NCBI GenBank assembly: GCA_913061425.1 | Contig: CAJXUO010000007.1 | Span: 1 to 13,206, forward strand | Direction: 5' to 3' | Length of the DNA: 13,206 bases | From: an uncultured Lutibacter sp. | Lineage (GTDB): Bacteria > Bacteroidota > Bacteroidia > Flavobacteriales > Flavobacteriaceae | Shown here: positions 1-6,994 of the stretch, in pieces | How positions within the stretch are numbered: position 1 is the first letter of the stretch | How the letters are laid out: each line of letters opens with the position of its first letter | Program-made: the position numbers and the translations under genes | Notes under the pieces: model-generated | The model's input: the letters and a program-made list of their open reading frames with translations, nothing else | What the model was told of the DNA's origin: nothing | Database searches by the model: none

Positions 1-1023
1 GCTGCAACTGTTCATCGTGAAAATCACGATCCAAATTTAGTACAAGTATCTACATTACTTTCTATAAAAACTGGTGGTTGTCCTGAAGATTGTGGTTATT
101 GTCCACAAGCAGCAAGGTATCATACCGATGTTGAAGGAAATGATTTAATGACAGTGCAGCAAGTAAAAGCACAAGCATTACAAGCGAAATCTGGAGGTTC
201 ATCTAGAGTTTGCATGGGTGCTGCTTGGAGAAATGTAAAAGATGGTCCTGAGTTTGATCAAGTATTGGAAATGGTGAGAACGATTAACAACCTTGAGATG
301 GAAGTGTGTTGTACACTTGGAATGATTACTGAAAATCAGGCACAAAGATTGGCAGAAGCAGGATTGTATGCATACAATCATAATTTAGATTCGTCAGAAG
401 AATATTATAAAAAAGTAATTTCTACGAGAGGTTACGAAGATAGAATTAAGACCATAGAAAACGTTCGAAAAACGAATGTAACAGTTTGTTCAGGTGGAAT
501 TATTGGAATGGGAGAAAAAGTTGAAGACAGAGCAGGAATGTTGGTTTCTTTAACAACATTTGATCCACATCCAGAATCTGTGCCGATCAATGCGTTGGTT
601 GCCGTTGAAGGAACTCCATTAGAAGAACAACAAACTGTTGAAATCTGGGAGATGATAAGAATGGTTGCTACGACTAGAATTATAATGCCAAAGACGCAAG
701 TGAGATTGAGTGCCGGAAGAACTGAAATGACTCAAGAAGGTCAAGCGATGTGTTTCTTTGCTGGTGCAAATTCAATATTTGCAGGTAATAAATTATTGAC
801 GACTCCGAATCCTGATGTACATGAGGATATGAAGATGTTTGATAAGCTTGGATTGATTCCTAGTAAGCCATTTACGAACGTGAGTAAAAGACCAGTTTCT
901 GTAGAAGCGGAAGATTCACAGTTTAAACCTTTAGGTGAAAAACCAAAATGGACTCGTCCAGAACATACTATAGAAAAGAATGTGTTGGCTAAAAAGAAAG
1001 CCAAAGAATTGAGAAAAGCATAA
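1..1023 (+). CDS. bioB: Biotin synthase, 5'-truncated by the window edge
   Basis: Radical-SAM enzyme that inserts sulfur into dethiobiotin, the last step of biotin synthesis, in the cytoplasm. The frame is open from base 1, and 340 codons are visible before TAA. Family members run about 345-365 residues, so roughly 20-25 N-terminal residues and the true start are missing; the first in-frame ATG (148) lies inside the protein. The radical-SAM 4Fe-4S motif CPEDCGYC is at visible residues 27-34 (Cys27, Cys31, Cys34), upstream of that ATG. The second cluster's ligand positions are also seen: Cys71 in VCMGAAW, Cys103 in VCCTLG, Cys163 in VCSGGI, and the VRLSAGR segment (234-240) that supplies the arginine ligand. 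The C-terminal [18 protein letters not shown] stretch is typical of BioB. No other biotin gene is in view. All key residues are present, so it looks functional. Confidence 0.97.
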   Translation, partial: AATVHRENHDPNLVQVSTLLSIKTGGCPEDCGYCPQAARYHTDVEGNDLMTVQQVKAQALQAKSGGSSRVCMGAAWRNVKDGPEFDQVLEMVRTINNLEMEVCCTLGMITENQAQRLAEAGLYAYNHNLDSSEEYYKKVISTRGYEDRIKTIENVRKTNVTVCSGGIIGMGEKVEDRAGMLVSLTTFDPHPESVPINALVAVEGTPLEEQQTVEIWEMIRMVATTRIIMPKTQVRLSAGRTEMTQEGQAMCFFAGANSIFAGNKLLTTPNPDVHEDMKMFDKLGLIPSKPFTNVSKRPVSVEAEDSQFKPLGEKPKWTRPEHTIEKNVLAKKKAKELRKA

Positions 1024-1041
1024 AGAATAACAACTTAACAT

Positions 1042-1075
1042 AAAAAAACTCCGAAGATTTCTTCGGAGTTTTTTT
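1042..1075. terminator. Bidirectional intrinsic terminator between bioB and rseP
   Basis: A perfect inverted repeat has core arms CTCCGAAG (1049-1056) and CTTCGGAG (1061-1068) around a 4-nt loop. It is flanked by a seven-A run on the left (1042-1048) and a seven-T run on the right (1069-1075). The U-tract forms on both strands, so it can end bioB from the left and rseP from the right. It sits 18 bp after the bioB stop and 25 bp beyond the rseP stop. Confidence 0.93.
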
Positions 1076-1100
1076 ATGATTTTTAGTGCTTAATAACTTA

Positions 1101-2423
1101 TTAAGTAAATAATTTATAGATGTCATTTCCATTGGCTAATAATAATAAAGCCATTAAGAAAAAGAAACCGCCAATTTGAGCATACTCCAAGAATTTGTCA
1201 CTTGGTTTTCTTCCAGTAATCATTTCCCATAAAGTAAACAGTACGTGTCCACCGTCTAATGCAGGAATTGGTAACAAGTTCATGAAACCTAACATTAATG
1301 ATAAAAAGGCTGTAATTGCCCAGAATGCAGGCCAACTCCAAGTTGAAGGAAATATACTTCCGATAGCAATAAACCCTCCAAGACTTGTTGCTCCTTTTGA
1401 AGTGAACACAAATTTGAATTGCGCTACAATATCATGTAGTTTCCAATATGCTTCTGAAACCCCTCTTGAAACACTTTCAGAAAGTGTGTAAGATATATCA
1501 GTAACTTTTATATAATTTGGATCGGTTGGTTTTGGTGCGACACCAATTTTCCCTTTTTTATTAAGTTTGATTTTTAAATCTTGTATTTGACCGTTTCTTT
1601 CAACTTTCATGTTAATAGATCCTTCTGAATTTTGAATAACATACGTAACATCTGACCAATAACTTATTGGATACTCATTTACTGAAACTATTTTATCGGT
1701 TTTTAATAATCCTGCTTTTGCAGCTGTAGAACCTTCTTCAACAGAATCTAAAACAAACGGAAAACGCGGTGACATTGCGCTCATTCCACTTGATTGGAAG
1801 ATTTGCATATCAATATCTTCTGGAAGTTTTATTTGCTCCGTTTCACCATTTAGATGTTTTACAGTGATTGTTTTTGTATTTCTTAATAATAAAAAAGTAT
1901 TAATGTCTCTTACATCAGTCATCTCTTTTTCATCTGCCAACAATAATTGATCACCTTGTTGTGCGCCATAGTTCTCCAATACTTTTGAAACTCCAAAACC
2001 ATATTTTACATCTTGAGTTTTTACGGTACTTTCTCCCCAAACGCTAAAGATCATTATATAGATTAAAAACCCTAAAATGAAGTTAACGATAACTCCACCA
2101 AGCATAATGATTAATCTTTGCCATGCCGGTTTTGAACGAAACTCCCAAGGTTGAGCAGGTTGTTTCATTTGCTCAGTATCCATACTTTCATCAATCATAC
2201 CAGATATTTTTACATATCCTCCAAGTGGTAACCAACCAATTCCGTATTCAGTTCCGCCTTTAGTAAAACTAAATAACTTCTTTCCCCAAGCATCAAAAAA
2301 TAAATAAAACTTCTCTACTCTTATTTTGAATAATTTGGCCGGAATATAATGTCCGAACTCGTGTAAAACAATCAGCAATGATAAACTAAGTAAGAATTGT
2401 GATGCTTTTATTAATATTTCCAT
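1101..2423 (-). CDS. rseP: RseP-type site-2 zinc metalloprotease (regulated intramembrane proteolysis)
   Basis: Inner-membrane M50 protease that cuts transmembrane substrates within the bilayer, classically anti-sigma factors during envelope stress. The 440 residues are close to the usual 440-450. The zinc motif HEFGH is at 21-25 in the first membrane helix. The segment GGYVKISGM (68-76) matches the conserved loop after the first helix. A second helix spans about 104-128. Two PDZ-like domains follow, a divergent one near 140-205 and a clearer one near 221-296. The second catalytic motif NLLPIPALDGGH (382-393) carries the third zinc ligand Asp390. A last helix spans about 417-431. It is transcribed alone, divergent from the SCO gene, with a -7 element 28 bp upstream of the ATG, and it converges on bioB. 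Its substrate cannot be told from this window. In Bacteroidota this gene normally sits apart from the sigma-E operon, as here. Confidence 0.95.
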   Translation of the reverse strand: MEILIKASQFLLSLSLLIVLHEFGHYIPAKLFKIRVEKFYLFFDAWGKKLFSFTKGGTEYGIGWLPLGGYVKISGMIDESMDTEQMKQPAQPWEFRSKPAWQRLIIMLGGVIVNFILGFLIYIMIFSVWGESTVKTQDVKYGFGVSKVLENYGAQQGDQLLLADEKEMTDVRDINTFLLLRNTKTITVKHLNGETEQIKLPEDIDMQIFQSSGMSAMSPRFPFVLDSVEEGSTAAKAGLLKTDKIVSVNEYPISYWSDVTYVIQNSEGSINMKVERNGQIQDLKIKLNKKGKIGVAPKPTDPNYIKVTDISYTLSESVSRGVSEAYWKLHDIVAQFKFVFTSKGATSLGGFIAIGSIFPSTWSWPAFWAITAFLSLMLGFMNLLPIPALDGGHVLFTLWEMITGRKPSDKFLEYAQIGGFFFLMALLLLANGNDIYKLFT

Positions 2424-2451
2424 ATATGTAATTTCTTTTCTAAAAAACGCA

Positions 2452-2459
2452 CAAATGTA
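2452..2459 (-). promoter_or_regulatory. Candidate Bacteroidota -7 element for rseP
   Basis: On the minus strand this reads TACATTTG, an exact match to the Bacteroidota consensus TAnnTTTG. It lies 28 bp upstream of the rseP ATG, giving a short A/T-rich leader. No clear -33 TTG is seen, which is common for this promoter class. Confidence 0.55.
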
Positions 2460-2470
2460 CGGTTTAAAAT

Positions 2471-2486
2471 AGAGTTTTGAAACTCT
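2471..2486. repeat. Small inverted repeat between the divergent rseP and SCO promoters
   Basis: AGAGTT (2471-2476) and AACTCT (2481-2486) pair around TTGA. The right arm can alternatively pair with GAGTT at 2489-2493. It lies upstream of the rseP -7 element and well upstream of the SCO -7 element. It could be an operator or a chance stem; there is no U-tract, so it is not a terminator. Confidence 0.35.
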
Positions 2487-2544
2487 AAGAGTTAGTTTGC
2501 TGCTTGTTTTAACAAAGTTTTATTATAGAGTTAGAATAAAAATT

Positions 2545-2552
2545 TAAATTTG
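2545..2552 (+). promoter_or_regulatory. Candidate -7 element for the SCO1/SenC gene; it decides the start codon
   Basis: TAAATTTG matches TAnnTTTG exactly and ends 18 bp before the ATG at 2571. Its last three bases are the TTG at 2550 that would otherwise give a 233-residue reading. That TTG lies within the promoter, upstream of the expected transcription start, so ATG 2571 is the better start. Confidence 0.55.
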
Positions 2553-2570
2553 CAGTTAAAACAGTTTCAA

Positions 2571-3251
2571 ATGGATTTTAAATCGATAAAAAAATCTTTT
2601 CCAATTTTTATGATAATGGCAGTTTTTTCTGTGAGTATGGTTTTTGTCATTTACTCAATTATAAATCCTGAAAAACGTTTACCTATATATAATCCTGCTG
2701 ATGTGAATCCAAGATTGGTAGATAAATCTGTGAAGCATGTGCGTAAAAACCATAAAATTGCAGACTTTTCATTGATGAATCAGAATGGTGAAAATATTAC
2801 TCAAGAAGATTATAAAGATAAAATTTACGTTGCAGATTTCTTTTTTACACGTTGCCAATCTATTTGTCCAATCATGACAAGTAATATGGCTAAAATTCAA
2901 ATGAAATTTAAAGAAGATAATTCGATTATGTTTCTGTCTCATTCGGTAACTCCAATAATGGATAGTATTCCTGTTTTAAGAGAGTATGCTGATATGAAAG
3001 GTGTAATTGATTCAAAATGGAATGTTACAACAGGAGATAAAAAACATATTTATGAACTAGCTCGGAAAAGTTATTTTGCTGTTGTTGATGAAGGAGATGG
3101 CGGTGATCAAGATTTTATTCATACAGAAAATTTTGTACTTGTAGATAAAAAACGCCAAATACGAGGGTATTATGACGGTACAAATGAAGAAGAAATGGTT
3201 GAGCTTGTAGAGGATATTAAACAGCTTCAGGAAGAATATAAAAAGAAGTGA
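2571..3251 (+). CDS. SCO1/SenC/PrrC family copper chaperone, membrane-anchored thioredoxin fold
   Basis: Predicted Cu(I) chaperone or thiol-disulfide protein that helps build the CuA site of cytochrome c oxidase on the outer face of the inner membrane. From ATG 2571 the protein is 226 residues. It has one N-terminal anchor helix (about 11-31), a linker, then a thioredoxin-like domain. The copper motif CxxxC is TRCQSICP with Cys95 and Cys99, and the third ligand is His184 in DFIHTENF. FLSHSVTP (121-128) fits the family's strand that follows the motif. Charged residues dominate the C-terminus. It is divergent from rseP. The 62-bp gap to feoA holds a separate promoter and operator, so it is probably not an obligate member of the feo operon. 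No cytochrome oxidase gene is in the window, so the partner is inferred from family knowledge. Confidence 0.9.
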   Translation: MDFKSIKKSFPIFMIMAVFSVSMVFVIYSIINPEKRLPIYNPADVNPRLVDKSVKHVRKNHKIADFSLMNQNGENITQEDYKDKIYVADFFFTRCQSICPIMTSNMAKIQMKFKEDNSIMFLSHSVTPIMDSIPVLREYADMKGVIDSKWNVTTGDKKHIYELARKSYFAVVDEGDGGDQDFIHTENFVLVDKKRQIRGYYDGTNEEEMVELVEDIKQLQEEYKKK

Positions 3252-3263
3252 TAAAAGTCATAT

Positions 3264-3278
3264 TTAGAATCATTCTAA
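3264..3278. promoter_or_regulatory. Palindromic candidate metalloregulator operator upstream of feoA
   Basis: TTAGAATCATTCTAA is a perfect 7-1-7 inverted repeat ending 5 bp before the feoA -7 element, where a bound repressor would block polymerase. Its TTTAGA/TCTAA half-sites resemble those of the palindrome at 10482-10497 next to the metalloregulator gene, although the spacer is 5 rather than 4 bases. The 7-1-7 layout also resembles a Fur box (10 of 14 arm positions match TGATAAT-N-ATTATCA). A site for a metal-dependent repressor is likely; which one is unresolved. Confidence 0.55.
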
Positions 3279-3283
3279 TTTAG

Positions 3284-3291
3284 TATATTTG
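3284..3291 (+). promoter_or_regulatory. Candidate -7 element of the feoAB operon
   Basis: TATATTTG matches TAnnTTTG exactly and ends 22 bp before the feoA ATG. It lies immediately downstream of the palindrome at 3264-3278. Confidence 0.6.
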
Positions 3292-3313
3292 CCTTCAATA
3301 CTTTATTAACTGC

Positions 3314-3541
3314 ATGCAGACTATAGCGACACTACAGAGAGGGGAAAAGGGAATCATTCAAGATTTTGATATTGATTGTGTTCCTTTGAAACTTATTGAA
3401 ATGGGTTGTTTGCCTGGAAATCAAGTAGAATTGGTTCAATTTGCACCTTTTAATGATCCGCTTTATATCAATATTAACGATAGTTACGTAGCGATAAGAA
3501 AAGAAACTGCAGTTCAAATTTCAATTAAAAAAATAGTTTAA
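3314..3541 (+). CDS. feoA: FeoA, small SH3-like partner of the ferrous iron transporter
   Basis: Cytoplasmic 75-residue protein with a FeoA (SH3-like beta-barrel) domain, thought to bind or modulate FeoB during Fe(II) uptake. The sequence shows the usual order: an N-terminal strand segment (LQRGEKGIIQDFD), the LIEMGCLPGNQVELVQFAPFNDPLYI core that matches the family's L-x-x-MG-x-x-PG-x-x-V pattern at about residues 27-52, and a closing Y-V-A-I-R-x-x-x-A strand. It is full length for a standalone FeoA. It is followed after 11 bp by feoB, so the two are cotranscribed. The leader from the predicted promoter is about 17-20 nt. The candidate operator just upstream suggests metal-dependent repression. 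Confidence 0.95.
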   Translation: MQTIATLQRGEKGIIQDFDIDCVPLKLIEMGCLPGNQVELVQFAPFNDPLYININDSYVAIRKETAVQISIKKIV

Positions 3542-3552
3542 TATTTTCAATT

Positions 3553-5661
3553 ATGAGTACTGAACTATTAAAAGTTGCTTTAATTGGAAACCCAAATACA
3601 GGTAAAACCTCTGTATTTAATCACCTTACAGGACTTCATCAGCAAGTAGGAAATTACCCTGGAATTACCGTAGAAAAGAAAATTGGTTACTGTAAACTTA
3701 CGCGACATAAAAAGGCTAAAATTATTGATTTGCCTGGAACGTATAGTTTAAACGCTTCGTCTTTAGATGAAAGCGTGGTGATTGAATTGTTAATGAACAA
3801 AAACGGAGAAGACTATCCAGATGTTGCTATTGTGGTTTCTGATGTAGAAAATTTAAAAAGAAACTTACTCTTATTCACACAAATTAAAGACTTAGAAATT
3901 CCAACAATTTTAGTGATTAATATGTCTGATAGGATGAGGCGTAAGGGCATCTCTATAGATATAGATGTTTTAGAAAAGGAGTTGGACACTAAAATTGCAT
4001 TGGTAAGCTCTAGAACTAAAGAAGGAATTGAAGACATTAAAACGTTATTGCAAAACAGTAAAAGTTTATCTTCTGATTCTTGTTTAGACTCTTCTATAAT
4101 TGATAAAGAATATTTTGATAGATTAGAAAAAGTTTTTCCAAATCAGTCATTATATAAATTGTGGTTAGTGATTACTCAAGATGTTAATTTTGGAAAAGTA
4201 GAGAAAAAGCAACTTAAAGAAAAGGCCTCTTTTGCTACAAAGTCTGATTCAGAATTAAAAAGATTACAGCAAAAAGAGACGATTGCTCGCTATAAATTTA
4301 TTAATGATATTCTGAAAAAGGGATATACTGTAGATAAATCTAAAGCGACAGATTTGAGAAGTATTTTAGATAGAGTATTGACTCATAAAGTTTTTGGATA
4401 TGTTATTTTCTTCGGAATTTTATTATTGATATTTCAAGCAATTTTTGATTGGAGTAGAATTCCAATGGATTTTATAGATAGTTCATTTGCTTCACTAGGC
4501 GATTTGACAAGAAAACACCTTGATCCTGGTCAATTTACAGACCTATTAGTAGATGGAATTATTGCAGGACTTGGAGGTATAGTGATTTTTATCCCTCAAA
4601 TAGCTTTCTTGTTTTTATTTATTTCTGTCTTGGAAGAAAGTGGTTATATGAGTCGTGTTGTATTTCTAATGGATAGAATTATGCGACGATTTGGTTTGAG
4701 TGGAAAAAGTATTGTTCCCTTAATCTCTGGAACTGCCTGTGCGATTCCAGCAATTATGGCAACTCGAAATATTGAAAGTTGGAAAGAAAGATTAATCACA
4801 ATTTTAGTAACTCCTTTTACAACATGTTCAGCAAGATTACCTGTGTATGCAATTTTAATTGCGTTGGTAATTCCAGATCAGCGAATACTGGGAATTTTTA
4901 ATGCGCAAGGTTTGACATTGATGTTTTTATATCTGTTAGGTTTTGCAGCAGCAATTATTTCAGCATATATTTTAAACAAAGTATTGAAGATACAAAGTAA
5001 ATCATACTTTGTTGTAGAAATGCCAAATTACAAGTTACCGATGTTTAAGAATGTATTCATCAATGTTTTTGAAAAGACAAAATCGTTCCTTGTTGATGCA
5101 GGTAAAATAATTTTAGCAATTTCAATTGTATTGTGGTTTTTGGCTTCTTATGGTCCAGGAGAAAAATTCAATAATGCCGAAAATATAGTAAAAACAGAAG
5201 TTGTAAATCAGGAAATAAGTAGTCTAGAATTGGACAATAAGATTGCATCTTATAAATTAGAGCATTCTTATATTGGTATTGTTGGTAAAACGATTGAGCC
5301 AATAATAAAACCTTTAGGTTATGATTGGAAAATAGGGATTGCTTTAGTGACTTCATTTGCTGCGCGAGAAGTGTTTGTCGGTACTTTAGCAACAATTTAT
5401 AGTGTAGGTAGTGCTGGTGAAGAAGAAGAAACAATCAAACAGAAAATGGCTGCTGAAGTTTATCCGAATGGTGAAAAAGTATTTACGCTAGCAAGTGGAA
5501 TATCACTCTTATTGTTTTATGCTTTTGCAATGCAGTGTATGGCAACTTTAGCGATTGTAAAAAAAGAAACAAATAGTTGGAAATGGCCAATGATACAATT
5601 GTTTGGGATGACCGCAATTGCATATATTACAGCATTGATTTCTTTTCAACTTTTAAAATAA
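3553..5661 (+). CDS. feoB: FeoB, Fe(II) transporter with N-terminal GTPase domain
   Basis: Inner-membrane ferrous iron importer of 702 residues, within the usual range for Bacteroidota FeoB and shorter than the 773-residue E. coli protein. The G domain has G1 GNPNTGKTS (12-20), G3 DLPG (59-62), G4 NMSD (123-126) and a G5-like VSSRTKEG (151-158). A helical guanine-nucleotide dissociation-inhibitor region follows to about 270. The membrane part starts near 280 and carries the two conserved gate segments: EESGYMSR...GLSGKSIVPLISGTACAIP (361-399, Cys396) and TPFTTCSARLPVY (420-432, Cys425). A family-typical AAREVFVGTL segment precedes the last helices. It lies between feoA and a 43-codon Cys-rich gene and is probably cotranscribed with both. 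No frameshift or missing motif is seen. Confidence 0.97.
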   Translation: MSTELLKVALIGNPNTGKTSVFNHLTGLHQQVGNYPGITVEKKIGYCKLTRHKKAKIIDLPGTYSLNASSLDESVVIELLMNKNGEDYPDVAIVVSDVENLKRNLLLFTQIKDLEIPTILVINMSDRMRRKGISIDIDVLEKELDTKIALVSSRTKEGIEDIKTLLQNSKSLSSDSCLDSSIIDKEYFDRLEKVFPNQSLYKLWLVITQDVNFGKVEKKQLKEKASFATKSDSELKRLQQKETIARYKFINDILKKGYTVDKSKATDLRSILDRVLTHKVFGYVIFFGILLLIFQAIFDWSRIPMDFIDSSFASLGDLTRKHLDPGQFTDLLVDGIIAGLGGIVIFIPQIAFLFLFISVLEESGYMSRVVFLMDRIMRRFGLSGKSIVPLISGTACAIPAIMATRNIESWKERLITILVTPFTTCSARLPVYAILIALVIPDQRILGIFNAQGLTLMFLYLLGFAAAIISAYILNKVLKIQSKSYFVVEMPNYKLPMFKNVFINVFEKTKSFLVDAGKIILAISIVLWFLASYGPGEKFNNAENIVKTEVVNQEISSLELDNKIASYKLEHSYIGIVGKTIEPIIKPLGYDWKIGIALVTSFAAREVFVGTLATIYSVGSAGEEEETIKQKMAAEVYPNGEKVFTLASGISLLLFYAFAMQCMATLAIVKKETNSWKWPMIQLFGMTAIAYITALISFQLLK

Positions 5662-5698
5662 ATTTGTAATTAAGAAAAAGAAATACGACTTATAGTTT

Positions 5699-5830
5699 AT
5701 GATAAATACGCAAGAAATATTAGTTTACATTGCAGTTTTACTGGCTGTTGCTTTTCTTGTGAAAAAGTATTTTTATAAGCCAAAAAAAACCACAAAATCT
5801 TGTGGAAAAGATAGTTGTGGTTGTCATTAG
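5699..5830 (+). CDS. Small FeoB-associated Cys-rich membrane protein (43 residues)
   Basis: A short reading frame from ATG 5699 to TAG 5830, 37 bp after feoB on the same strand. It encodes one membrane helix (about residues 7-21, ILVYIAVLLAVAFLV), a basic stretch VKKYFYKPKKTTK, and a cysteine tail SCGKDSCGCH. This is the signature of the FeoB-associated Cys-rich membrane proteins found after feoB in many Bacteroidota and Firmicutes. The cytosolic thiols and terminal His could bind Fe(II) leaving FeoB, but the function is not established. Its 3' end lies 3 bp from the convergent permease gene. Codons for KPKKT overlap an opposite-strand terminator. Confidence 0.85.
   Translation: MINTQEILVYIAVLLAVAFLVKKYFYKPKKTTKSCGKDSCGCH
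5782..5805 (-). terminator. Intrinsic terminator of the metal ABC operon, inside the opposite-strand small gene
   Basis: Read on the minus strand, CCACAA-GATT-TTGTGG (5805 to 5790) forms a 6-bp stem with a 4-nt loop. It is followed at once by eight T residues (5789 to 5782). It lies 29 bp past the last permease stop (5834), where the operon needs a terminator, but within codons of the convergent 43-codon gene. On the plus strand the hairpin lacks a T-run, so it should act only on minus-strand transcripts. Confidence 0.75.
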
Positions 5831-5833
5831 GTT

Positions 5834-6994
5834 TTACCCTCTAAATAGAAAGAAATCATCTTTCATATGCTCAATTTGAGCATCTTCATTTGTAATAATA
5901 TAATCAATAGCTTGAGTAGTAAATTTATTTCCTTTTTCAGTAAGAGAAACTATTTCATTATCAATATGTATCATGTTATTTTTTAGTGCTAATTCCAACA
6001 CTACTTTTGAACGTACTTTTTGCCAATTGATATGTTCATTTAAATGATTAACATGACGTTCACTTTCTTCAGAATGGTTTTTTAAATGCAGTAAAAACGT
6101 CAATAGAGAAACTTCTATTCGTTGTTGTTTTTCTCTATACATTACTGAGATTAACCCTTTATTTGGAGCAAATAAATAAACTGTTAAGAAAAGTAATCCA
6201 AGCATTGTTGTTATAGATCCAGAAATTGAAGCATCTAGCCAATGTGCAAACCAATAACCGCTAATTGCTCCAAATACCCCAAAAATAATGGCTAATAGCA
6301 GCATTTTCTTTAAATCGGTAGTTAATAGATAAGCGGTTGCAGCAGGGGCAATCATTAGCGCGACAACTAAAATAGCGCCAACCGCATCAAAAGCACCAAC
6401 TGTTGTAACTGATGCAACAGACATTAATCCGTAGTGAATAATTGCTGGTGAAAAACCCAAAGAAGCAGCTAACCCTTTATCAAAAGTACTTACCTTTAGT
6501 TCTTTAAAGAATGCAATTAATAAAGTAACAGTTATAAGTAATATAGTTCCTATAATCCAAAGTGATTTTGGACCAAAATCTGTTCCGTTAATTAGTAATC
6601 GATCAAAAGGTGCAAAAGCTAATTCACCTAATAAAACTGCATCAACATCTAAATGCACATCATTTGCATTTTTTGCAATCATAATTACACCAATACTAAA
6701 TAGTGCAGGAAAAACCAATCCAATTGCAGTATCTTCCTTTACCAATCCTGTTTTTTGAATATATTCCACAAGAACAACAGTTATGATTCCAGTTAATGCT
6801 GCTAATAAAATAAGTAAAGGCGAATTTAAATTGTGTGTTATAAAAAAACCAAGAACAATTCCAGGCAAAATAGAATGGCTTATTGCATCGCTTATCATTG
6901 CCATTTTGCGAAGAACCAAAAACGTTCCAGGAATTGCACAAGCGATTGCTACGACGCTAGCAATAAGTTGTATTTCTATTTGAGCACTATTCAT
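5834..6994 (-). CDS. Metal ABC transporter permease (ABC-3 family) with C-terminal winged-helix-like tail, TroD-like
   Basis: Integral membrane subunit of a Mn/Zn/Fe ABC importer. The ABC-3 membrane core spans about residues 1-279. It includes the N-terminal helix, the cytoplasmic motif LRKMAMISDAISHSILPGI (28-46) that contacts the ATPase, and the core segment VTTVGAFDAVGAILVVALMIAPAATAYLL (196-224). Typical family members end near 280-295, but this one has 386 residues. The extra tail (about 280-386) is soluble and charged. It contains a helix-helix-wing-like pattern near 325-358 ending in VSLTEKG, as in winged-helix transcription factors. The start overlaps the upstream permease by 8 bp (ATGAATAG), indicating translational coupling. 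It is the last gene of the operon, and its stop is 3 bp from the convergent small gene. TroD is assigned by order; the two permeases are paralogues. Confidence 0.9.
   Translation of the reverse strand: MNSAQIEIQLIASVVAIACAIPGTFLVLRKMAMISDAISHSILPGIVLGFFITHNLNSPLLILLAALTGIITVVLVEYIQKTGLVKEDTAIGLVFPALFSIGVIMIAKNANDVHLDVDAVLLGELAFAPFDRLLINGTDFGPKSLWIIGTILLITVTLLIAFFKELKVSTFDKGLAASLGFSPAIIHYGLMSVASVTTVGAFDAVGAILVVALMIAPAATAYLLTTDLKKMLLLAIIFGVFGAISGYWFAHWLDASISGSITTMLGLLFLTVYLFAPNKGLISVMYREKQQRIEVSLLTFLLHLKNHSEESERHVNHLNEHINWQKVRSKVVLELALKNNMIHIDNEIVSLTEKGNKFTTQAIDYIITNEDAQIEHMKDDFFLFRG

Noticed and set aside
148..1023. bioB starting at ATG 148 as a 291-residue protein
   Set aside because: The same frame is open to base 1 and encodes the radical-SAM CxxxCxxC motif at 79-102, so the 148 start would remove the catalytic cluster. 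The gene is cut by the window edge.
741..1491. Antisense frames at 741-1004 (minus) and 1195-1491 (plus)
   Set aside because: They lie wholly opposite bioB and rseP, whose motifs are clear, and show no recognisable domain or start context.
2550..2570. SCO gene starting at TTG 2550
   Set aside because: The TTG is the last three bases of the TAAATTTG -7 element, upstream of the expected transcript start; ATG 2571 follows with a normal anchor-type N-terminus.
5868..5882. TGCTCA-ATT-TGAGCA stem as terminator of the feo operon
   Set aside because: The stem is only 6 bp with a 3-nt loop and no T-run follows on the plus strand; it lies within the permease coding sequence and may be chance.
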